In this document: piece by piece, positions 1 to 5,094 of the stretch | Layout of the letters: every line of letters begins with the position of its first letter | Numbering within the stretch: position 1 is the stretch's first letter | The notes under the pieces: model-generated | The model's input: only the letters and a program-made list of their open reading frames with translations | Told to the model about the DNA's origin: nothing | The model's database searches: none | Translations under genes and position numbers: made by a program | DNA from: Myxococcales bacterium | Lineage (GTDB): Bacteria; Myxococcota_C; UBA6777 | DNA length: 10,043 nt | Assembly (NCBI GenBank): GCA_027005175.1 | Contig: JALTMC010000838.1 | Span: 1-10,043 of the forward strand | Reading direction: 5' to 3'

Positions 1-516
1 GCACACACCGCACAAGCAGCCCCCAAAGCACACCTGTTGTACCTTCAAAAGGTTCATAAGAAGTCAGCACAACTGCAACACAAACTACGTCAACTTTATC
101 GTTCGACACGAAGAGATAGAATGGCTCGCAAATATAGCCTTGCGGCTCTCAAGATACTGATGCGACACATCCTCCAACGTCACCAAAAACGTCAGGCTCT
201 GCTTCGACATCGAACACACGAGCCTGCTCCAACTCTCTGTTTGTTGTCCAGGTTTCAGAAAGCACTCCGACGCCAGATCCGACAAGAGATCGTGGCTCAG
301 GAGAGAGACATCCACGCCGTACGCAAATTCTTACAGCAGCAAGAGTCCGATCTTCTCGACGCCCTTAAGTCTCAATTATCCCAGGCTCACCACCGCGTTC
401 GTCGCCTCGCCGTTCGATACCGGCAGTTCCATCAAGCGAACGCCAAGAGAGCCCTCGCTAGCTCACTCCAGCATCTCGATCGCTTACTCCGACAGATCAA
501 ACAACATATAAAATGA
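1..516 (+). CDS. C-terminal part of a highly basic, helical protein of unknown function (5' end outside window)
   Basis: The frame is open from the first base of the window to a TGA at 514-516, so the gene most likely starts upstream. A TTG at 37 is the first possible start inside the window, but I see no ribosome binding site in front of it. The visible 171 residues are dominated by Arg, Lys, Gln, His and Leu. There is no glycine-rich loop, no cysteine pattern and no membrane segment. The spacing of Leu and charged residues suggests long amphipathic helices or a coiled coil, especially in the last 70 residues. The high positive charge would fit nucleic-acid binding, but that is inference. 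I do not recognise the family. The gene converges on the next one with only 3 bp between stop codons, so no terminator fits between them. Confidence 0.6.
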   Translation, partial: AHTAQAAPKAHLLYLQKVHKKSAQLQHKLRQLYRSTRRDRMARKYSLAALKILMRHILQRHQKRQALLRHRTHEPAPTLCLLSRFQKALRRQIRQEIVAQERDIHAVRKFLQQQESDLLDALKSQLSQAHHRVRRLAVRYRQFHQANAKRALASSLQHLDRLLRQIKQHIK

Positions 517-519
517 GAC

Positions 520-1449
520 TCACTGTACAGGGATATCACCTTTTGCAATCCCCTGGTATTGCTCGATACATGAGGAGAAAAAGTCACGCATGACTTTCCC
601 TGTCATCTGGTTGTAAGGCCCCTCCATGGAGTGCCTTTCGAGAAGACCCAGCATGCCAGGAAAGGTATCCACTCGATGCTCCGACTCAAACTCGATTTTC
701 GTTTTATCTCCCATACGGATAAATCGAATTTCACCAATATCCTTGAGCGTTGTTTTGTTATCAGAGTCGAGAACTTCCCACTTCACAGTCACACTATTTT
801 CATCGCGGTGAATCGACTCCACCTTCGTCATATCATTGGCCTCAAAAACACCTGGAAGTAGCTTTGAAAGAGGGGTCTCTGTTACCATTCTCTCACGTTG
901 CAACGTGACATTTCCCTGGTCATCCCTTTCTGTGACCTTCACCTCTCCACCTCGGTACGACGCAAGATTAACACCCCACCGATCTGCTGGCATCTTTGCC
1001 ATAAACTCATCAAAAGGCATATCCACAACACCTTCGGTCAGTTCGTGAATACTATCACCATACTGAAATGTTCCTGAGAGGACTTCGCCATTTTCCATAC
1101 GGGCCTGACGAGCAGAGAGTTCGGCTTCAAAGCCTTTGCGAACTTCTGGATCCATGCTGACCTTGCTATTCGCAAGACGAGCCGCCATAAACTTCGCTTC
1201 GACCGTATCTGTCCCATCGCGAACTTCACGGCCAAAGATAGACCAATCTCCCATCGCACGATTAATATCTTGCGCGTCAGAACGCGAAATAAAACCATCG
1301 GACGCAGCCTTGTCCCAGGCTTTTTGCATATGAGTGGGTTCGTGACTCACAACCTCCGCAACCTTCCCTGGAACAGCATTAAAGTCTTCTTTTTTGTAAT
1401 TGTCATTTGTGATGGGAAGGTGTTGTGCCTTTCCAGATATCTTTGTCAT
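520..1449 (-). CDS. Uncharacterised 309-aa protein with a SRPBCC/START-like C-terminal half
   Basis: I chose the ATG at 1449 because a strong GAGGAGAG ribosome binding site sits about 5 bases before it. An in-frame ATG at 1542 would add 31 residues but has no comparable site. The protein has no signal peptide or membrane segment, so it is probably cytoplasmic. Residues 45-70 include a loop reading K-A-A-S-D-G-F-I-S-R-S-D, which resembles an EF-hand loop that has lost its first acidic ligands. Residues about 140-300 alternate predicted beta strands, such as V-T-V-K-W-E-V and K-I-E-F-E-S-E, and end in an amphipathic helix near 283-302. That order is typical of SRPBCC/START ligand-binding folds. 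The assignment rests on pattern, not on a recognised family signature. The gene lies downstream of and co-directional with the TetR-type regulator, 247 bp away, so regulation by it is possible. Confidence 0.75.
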   Translation of the reverse strand: MTKISGKAQHLPITNDNYKKEDFNAVPGKVAEVVSHEPTHMQKAWDKAASDGFISRSDAQDINRAMGDWSIFGREVRDGTDTVEAKFMAARLANSKVSMDPEVRKGFEAELSARQARMENGEVLSGTFQYGDSIHELTEGVVDMPFDEFMAKMPADRWGVNLASYRGGEVKVTERDDQGNVTLQRERMVTETPLSKLLPGVFEANDMTKVESIHRDENSVTVKWEVLDSDNKTTLKDIGEIRFIRMGDKTKIEFESEHRVDTFPGMLGLLERHSMEGPYNQMTGKVMRDFFSSCIEQYQGIAKGDIPVQ

Positions 1450-1696
1450 GATTCTCTCCTCATAAAAAAAAGGGTCACTGTAGTTGGTCAAAAAGAGGTC
1501 AAACCAAACCCCTTCGATTACAATCGTATCTCCTATCTGCATATCGACTCAACCAGAAAAATGCAAGTATTCACAGCACCTTAGAGACGAGTAAAAAGTG
1601 AACATAAATATGAATCGAACCACAATAGATGGATAAGAAAATCTCATAAACAACGGAATCAAAAGAGAGTCAAAAACAAACATAAATTCGCCCTTG
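1450..1696. other. Intergenic region between the SRPBCC-like and TetR-type genes
   Basis: This 247-bp AT-rich stretch separates two genes on the minus strand. It contains the ribosome binding site for the downstream gene and the GGTCAAA direct repeat. A weak minus-strand promoter-like pair, TTGCAT and TATGCA with a 17-base spacer, lies at about 1537-1565. I see no hairpin followed by a T-run that would end transcription of the regulator gene, so read-through into the downstream gene is possible. Confidence 0.5.
1486..1503. promoter_or_regulatory. GGTCAAA direct repeat, possible regulator half-sites upstream of the SRPBCC-like gene
   Basis: Two identical GGTCAAA heptamers begin at 1486 and 1497, exactly 11 bp or about one helical turn apart. 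They lie 37-54 bp upstream of the chosen start codon. A third partial match, GGTCA, begins at 1473. Direct half-sites on one face of the helix are compatible with an activator or repressor site, but the motif is short and A-rich and could be chance. Confidence 0.2.
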
Positions 1697-2350
1697 TCAA
1701 GCGATGAGATATACATTGGTAGAGGAAAGATAGGCCATAATCAGACGATACAATTCTTGAAAAAAAGCACCATCCGTAAAGGAACCAAACTGTGTGATGT
1801 ATTCATGAAAAAGAGATGTAATCAGGTGAACAAGAATCCAGGCACTTAATGCAGGGTCAGAAACCTGAGCTTGCGGATGAAAACAAAGAAAATCCTGAAT
1901 CAGCAGACACAAGCGTTTGCGGTATTCTTGTTTGAACGCTTCGATGTCTTTCGAAAACTGAGGTCCATCCCAACACAGTCGATGCAAGTTGGGCCGTTCT
2001 AAGTTATGTACAAGCATCACCTGAAGCATTTCTTGGACCACGGAGGAAATGGAAGGAAGTGGCTCTTTTCGAAATCCTTGCAAAGTGTCCTCCAATGCAA
2101 CAAAGATCGTATCAGAGATCTGCTTTAAGATCTGCAACAGAATGGAGTCTTTGTTTGGAAAATACTGATAGATCGATCCAACAGAAACCCCGGCACGTTT
2201 GGCGATTTCATTTGTGGTAACTTCGTCATACTTCCTTTTCTCAAAGATCTCACAAGCAGCTTCTAAAATCCAATCAAATGTTTGACGAGAACGCTCTTGG
2301 GTCGGTGCTTTGCGCAACTCCAAACGATTTTCGATGGATTTTGAACTCAT
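1697..2350 (-). CDS. TetR/AcrR-family transcriptional regulator
   Basis: This 217-aa protein has the length and organisation of a TetR-type repressor. The N-terminal DNA-binding domain covers about residues 16-75. It contains a first helix with I-L-E-A-A-C-E-I-F, then V-T-T-N-E-I-A-K-R-A-G-V-S, and the hallmark recognition segment V-S-V-G-S-I-Y-Q-Y-F-P-N-K at 56-68. Residues 80-217 are helical and correspond to the ligand-binding and dimerisation domain, which varies too much to predict the inducer. The ATG at 2350 has a GAGGA site about nine bases upstream. Such proteins bind palindromic operators in their own promoter and often control a neighbour. Here the candidates are the divergent Rsm22-like gene and the co-directional SRPBCC-like gene. 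Two palindromes lie in the upstream intergenic region. Family assignment is secure; the target is unknown. Confidence 0.93.
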   Translation of the reverse strand: MSSKSIENRLELRKAPTQERSRQTFDWILEAACEIFEKRKYDEVTTNEIAKRAGVSVGSIYQYFPNKDSILLQILKQISDTIFVALEDTLQGFRKEPLPSISSVVQEMLQVMLVHNLERPNLHRLCWDGPQFSKDIEAFKQEYRKRLCLLIQDFLCFHPQAQVSDPALSAWILVHLITSLFHEYITQFGSFTDGAFFQELYRLIMAYLSSTNVYLIA

Positions 2351-2416
2351 ACTCTATCATCCTCACAAGCTTGAAATTTGTGACAAGGTTTTCCCAAGAT
2401 AAAAACCACCATAGAA

Positions 2417-2443
2417 AGTATAAATTCTTAGCTTCTCCGTCAA
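2417..2443 (-). promoter_or_regulatory. Candidate sigma70 promoter for the TetR-type gene
   Basis: Read on the minus strand there is TTGACG (-35) and TATACT (-10), each five of six to consensus, with a slightly short 15-base spacer. The expected start of transcription would be about 60 bases upstream of the ATG at 2350. The short spacer lowers confidence. Confidence 0.35.
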
Positions 2444-2476
2444 CTCACATTTCAAGAAGGGCTCACTCATCATCGG

Positions 2477-2491
2477 GCCTTCTAAGAAGGC
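2477..2491. promoter_or_regulatory. 15-bp perfect palindrome, candidate operator
   Basis: GCCTTCT-A-AGAAGGC is a perfect 7-bp inverted repeat around one central base. It lies upstream of the -35 candidate of the TetR-type gene. A half-match AAGAAGG also occurs at about 2454-2460. TetR-family operators are often palindromes of about this size, so it is a plausible binding site; binding is inferred only from position and symmetry. Confidence 0.3.
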
Positions 2492-2627
2492 ATCAAATTT
2501 CAGCATGTTGTCTACACGTTACTCCGCTCTTAATAAAAACTTTCAAACGATAGATTCATGTTTTCAACAGACAGACGTATTACAATGAATGAGTTAGATG
2601 CAGTCATCGTCGGTCCATTGTCCTGTA

Positions 2628-2657
2628 TTGTCTTACCCAATGTCAATATCGTATATT
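2628..2657 (+). promoter_or_regulatory. Candidate promoter for the Rsm22-like gene
   Basis: TTGTCT at 2628-2633 and TATATT at 2652-2657 are separated by 18 bases and face the Rsm22-like gene. The -10 hexamer lies inside a 17-bp palindrome, so a protein bound there would block polymerase. Transcription would start near 2664, leaving a leader of about 110 bases that includes the 36-bp tandem duplication. Confidence 0.38.
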
Positions 2658-2659
2658 GA
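2643..2659. promoter_or_regulatory. 17-bp palindrome overlapping the -10 element, candidate operator
   Basis: TCAATAT-CGT-ATATTGA is a perfect 7-bp inverted repeat with a 3-base centre. It covers the predicted -10 box of the plus-strand promoter. Placement over the core promoter is the classic arrangement for a repressor, and a TetR-type gene lies next door, but the two palindromes of this region do not share a sequence. Confidence 0.38.
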
Positions 2660-2684
2660 TGTTTTAGAGCAGATGATACATATG

Positions 2685-2756
2685 TGTGGGAAAGATTGGC
2701 TCTCCTAAAAACCACCTCGGTGTGGGAAAGATTGGCTCTCCTAAAAACCACCTCGG
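2685..2756. repeat. 36-bp perfect tandem duplication (two copies)
   Basis: Two identical 36-bp units lie head to tail at 2685-2720 and 2721-2756, with no mismatch. Because 36 is a multiple of three, the plus-strand frame stays open through both copies and would give a repeated 12-residue peptide beginning W-E-R-L-A-L-L-K if translation began at the GTG at 2684. The better start, the ATG at 2777, lies downstream, so the duplication is more likely in the 5' leader. Identity of the copies implies a recent event or gene conversion. Confidence 0.95.
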
Positions 2757-2776
2757 GATACAACAAAGCAGGATCG

Positions 2777-4186
2777 ATGAACCAAGAAATTCGAACACAT
2801 CCAGCCTATCCGGAATGGCTGGAGAATTGGTGGCTACAGCGTGTTGTAGAACACATTCCAACCATATCATCCATACGTGATTTGGACGCACTCACAACAG
2901 AGGTTCAGCAGCTCAGCGATCTTTTTATTCGAGAAGGAAGCGAAGTATTTGACACCTACGACCACGATCCTCGGGTGTTGCTAGCCTATGGCTTATTTTA
3001 TTTCCCACAAACCTTTGTGCGTATTCAGTGGCCTTTGCAAGAGCTTCTTTATCACCGGGGCTGGCACCCTCCACTCCATCGACCGATGAAGATCCTCGAC
3101 TTGGGTGCAGGCTTGGGCTCTGCCTCCCTCGGTGCCCTACAAGTCCTCCAAGAATGGTACGAAACATCCCAAACCGTCGGAGCCAACAAGACAGAACAGC
3201 ATTCTCACTTCCAGATAACCGCAGTAGATCACGCATCACAAAGCCTACAATGGAATGCGAAACTAACCCGTGACTTGGCCGAGCACTGGCCGCATACAAG
3301 CTGGCAAACACGCTCGGAAGATCTACTTCGGTATGGTACACCAGTCCTTAAAGAGGCTCTGCGATCATCCAAGAGTCCCAAAAAAAGTCCCAAAGAAAAA
3401 CATCGGCCACACCGAAGCTCTCGCTCAAAAGGCGGAAAGCATAGGAGCTTTCGCCATAACCCTTCGCTCTTTATGGCAGCCCCTGAAGAAGAGCCATGGG
3501 ATCTCATTGTATCGAGTTTTGCCCTGACAGAGGTCTTTCGAGAGCAATCTGCCGAGCAGATGTGGCAATGGCTCCAGGGCTTGATGGCGCGTCTCGCTCC
3601 AGAAGGTATGTTGCTGTTGATGGAGCCCGCCTCCCAGGACTCTTGTGAACGCCTGGAAGCCATTCGAGACCAGGTCGCCTCCACACCCCCTTTTACCATC
3701 TGGGGCCCTTGTTTGCACGACAGACTCTGCCCGCTTCGAAAATCAGGAAGAGCCTGGTGTCATGAGGTGCGACACTGGGATATTCCCTCTTCTCTCAAAG
3801 GGCTCAACCGACGTATGTACCGGTCACTTCAGGCATTAAAATTTGGCTACCTCGCTCTGGGTCATGCTCCTCCTCCGAAACTCAAAGTCTCTTCTCCCCA
3901 ACCATTTCGGATGATCGCACCGATGGCCAAACAAAAGGGCCGCTGGATCACCACCGGTTGTGCATCCCATGGAGAACTCATCAAGTTCGAGATCTTCACA
4001 CGTGACCTGACAACATCAAGTGCCCGTGGTTTAGAAACATTGAACCGGGGTGACATCGTCGAGGCTTCGGAGTTGATAGAGCGTCCAAACCCCAACCAAT
4101 ACCGACTGACACCGGGTGCGACCTTAACCTGCCTGCACCCAGAAAAGAAAAGTATCACACTACACAAAAAAGAAGAGACATCGTAA
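2777..4186 (+). CDS. Rsm22-like (METTL17-like) SAM-dependent methyltransferase
   Basis: The 469-aa product matches the Rsm22 family, named for a mitochondrial small-ribosomal-subunit protein; bacterial members are presumed to act on rRNA or the small subunit. The SAM-binding motif I is I-L-D-L-G-A-G-L-G-S-A-S at 106-117. W-D-L-I-V-S-S-F-A-L-T-E-V at 241-253 is the typical post-motif strand and helix. The C-P-x8-W-C-H signature lies at 318-329. Cys312, Cys318, Cys328 and Cys395 form C-x5-C-x9-C-x66-C, close to the arrangement proposed to hold an Fe-S cluster in METTL17. Residues 196-230 are a low-complexity Lys/Arg/Ser-rich insert before the 241 strand, probably a flexible loop. I chose ATG 2777, which has AGGA just upstream though at short spacing. 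GTG 2684 would add 31 residues including the 36-bp duplication and has no ribosome binding site. Confidence 0.88.
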   Translation: MNQEIRTHPAYPEWLENWWLQRVVEHIPTISSIRDLDALTTEVQQLSDLFIREGSEVFDTYDHDPRVLLAYGLFYFPQTFVRIQWPLQELLYHRGWHPPLHRPMKILDLGAGLGSASLGALQVLQEWYETSQTVGANKTEQHSHFQITAVDHASQSLQWNAKLTRDLAEHWPHTSWQTRSEDLLRYGTPVLKEALRSSKSPKKSPKEKHRPHRSSRSKGGKHRSFRHNPSLFMAAPEEEPWDLIVSSFALTEVFREQSAEQMWQWLQGLMARLAPEGMLLLMEPASQDSCERLEAIRDQVASTPPFTIWGPCLHDRLCPLRKSGRAWCHEVRHWDIPSSLKGLNRRMYRSLQALKFGYLALGHAPPPKLKVSSPQPFRMIAPMAKQKGRWITTGCASHGELIKFEIFTRDLTTSSARGLETLNRGDIVEASELIERPNPNQYRLTPGATLTCLHPEKKSITLHKKEETS

Positions 4187-4201
4187 TCCAAGTCTTTATC
4201 G

Positions 4202-4263
4202 AACCAAGCAGTATGGTTCATGGAACCATACTGCTTGGTTTACCGAAGCAAACAGTATGGTAC
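4202..4263. repeat. Perfect 18-bp inverted repeat with a third degenerate arm
   Basis: The left arm 4202-4219 and right arm 4223-4240 are exact reverse complements around an ATG triloop, giving an unusually strong hairpin. A third segment at 4245-4263 repeats the left arm with about three changes, so the middle arm could pair with either flank. The hairpin starts 15 bases after the Rsm22-like stop codon, where a terminator would be expected, but neither strand has a long T-run after it. It may be a factor-assisted terminator, an mRNA-stabilising element or a remnant of a small repeat element. Confidence 0.85.
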
Positions 4264-4435
4264 AACCATTAACAATGATCGCCCCCAATCCCACACATGG
4301 GAAAAAGACCAAACCCAAAATGGAGAAAGGATTTCACGTCAACTACGCCCCCATCCGAACTTCGTCCTGTAGACTCTGCCGAACCCACGTTCGAAAGGGG
4401 GTTTCCACGACCACAACATAAGAGGTTTTTTTCTG

Positions 4436-5002
4436 ATGACGTCTAGCATTCCTCCTTATCACCCACAGGGTACCGAAACGATCGCAGAAATACCGGCACA
4501 CTTTCTGGTGGACGGGTATCTCAAGTTACGCGCTGATGGGACTTGGTTATTTCGAGGCGAAAAGATCGAACATCGTGGTTTACAAAAGTTTTTATCACGT
4601 CAACTGCGTCGAACAGAAGAAGGACAATACTGGGTTGTGAATGGTCCACAGCGGGGACTTGTGGAGCTTGAAGATGCACCTTTTGTTGTGACGCGCATTC
4701 TATTTGCTGGAGAAGATCCTGCCACAGCCGAGATGACGGCCTGCCTCAATGACGACAGCCAGGAGCCCTTGTTGGCTGACAGTCTCTTGATGAGCAAAGA
4801 AGGTGTCTTGTATACCCGTGTGAAACGTGGACAGGCAGGTGCAGCCGAAGCTCAAGACCACCTCGCCCGTATCTCAGGCAATGCCTTGATCGACCTCGAA
4901 TCCCTCTTTGTTGAGATGGACGATGGAAGCATCGCCTTACAACATCAAGGAAACACATACAGGCTAGAGAGAGACCACATCAAGGAAACACATACAGGCT
5001 AG
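4436..5002 (+). CDS. DUF1285-like protein with tail altered by a tandem repeat
   Basis: The 188-aa product resembles DUF1285 proteins, a small family without an established function. The conserved core is visible as A-D-G-T-W at 33-37, then L-S-R-Q-L-R-R-T-E-E-G-Q-Y-W at 53-66, and V-E-L-E-D-A-P-F-V at 76-84. There is no signal peptide or membrane segment. The ATG at 4436 is preceded by AGAGG at about nine bases. The normal end appears to have been rewritten. A 35-bp unit starting at 4942 is repeated, and the shift of frame in the second copy brings a TAG at 5000-5002. After Leu177-Glu178 the present tail is R-D-H-I-K-E-T-H-T-G. The last copy, read in the original frame, continues L-E-Q-V-M-E-S-L-S to a TAG at 5096-5098, which is probably the ancestral ending at 185 residues. 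The core is intact, so the protein may still work. Confidence 0.82.
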   Translation: MTSSIPPYHPQGTETIAEIPAHFLVDGYLKLRADGTWLFRGEKIEHRGLQKFLSRQLRRTEEGQYWVVNGPQRGLVELEDAPFVVTRILFAGEDPATAEMTACLNDDSQEPLLADSLLMSKEGVLYTRVKRGQAGAAEAQDHLARISGNALIDLESLFVEMDDGSIALQHQGNTYRLERDHIKETHTG

Positions 5003-5073
5003 AGAGAGACCACATCAAGGAAACACATACAGGCTAGAGAGAGACCACATCAAGGAAACACATACAGGCTGGA
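4942..5073. repeat. 35-bp tandem repeat, three full copies and a partial fourth
   Basis: Units begin at 4942, 4977, 5012 and 5047. The first three are identical over 35 bp. The fourth matches for about 24 bases and then runs into unique sequence at about 5071. The array straddles the 3' end of the DUF1285-like gene. The three extra units total 105 bp, so the distal unique sequence is back in the original frame, but the second copy presents a stop codon on the way. There are no spacers between the units, so this is slippage or unequal exchange, not CRISPR. Confidence 0.95.
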
Positions 5074-5094
5074 GCAAGTGATGGAGTCGCTATC

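Larger units (their letters stand above)
2351..2776. other. Divergent regulatory region between the TetR-type gene and the Rsm22-like gene
   Basis: This 426-bp gap holds candidate promoters for both directions, two perfect odd-length palindromes and a 36-bp tandem duplication, each listed separately. I see no RNA gene and no convincing small gene in it. Open frames that enter this region are antisense to the regulator or lack ribosome binding sites. Confidence 0.6.

Noticed and set aside
1-516. Exonuclease VII large subunit C-terminus
   Set aside because: The helical, Arg/Gln/Leu-rich character is similar, but the conserved S-P-L-x-x-L-x-R-G-Y segment that should follow the helices is missing.
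2278-2553. 91-residue plus-strand frame overlapping the TetR-type gene start
   Set aside because: Its first part is antisense to a secure gene and the remainder crosses the regulatory region. It has no ribosome binding site or domain.
2684-2776. GTG at 2684 as the true start of the Rsm22-like gene
   Set aside because: There is no ribosome binding site, it lies about 20 bases from the predicted transcription start, and the extension would be made of the 36-bp duplication. ATG 2777 is favoured, though not proven.
4345-4420. tRNA gene suggested by GTTCGAA at 4389-4395
   Set aside because: No matching T-stem, anticodon arm or acceptor pairing can be built around it.
4942-5073. CRISPR array, because of 35-bp repeats
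   Set aside because: The units are directly adjacent with no spacers, and the array overlaps a coding region. The 36-bp pair at 2685-2756 also lacks a spacer.
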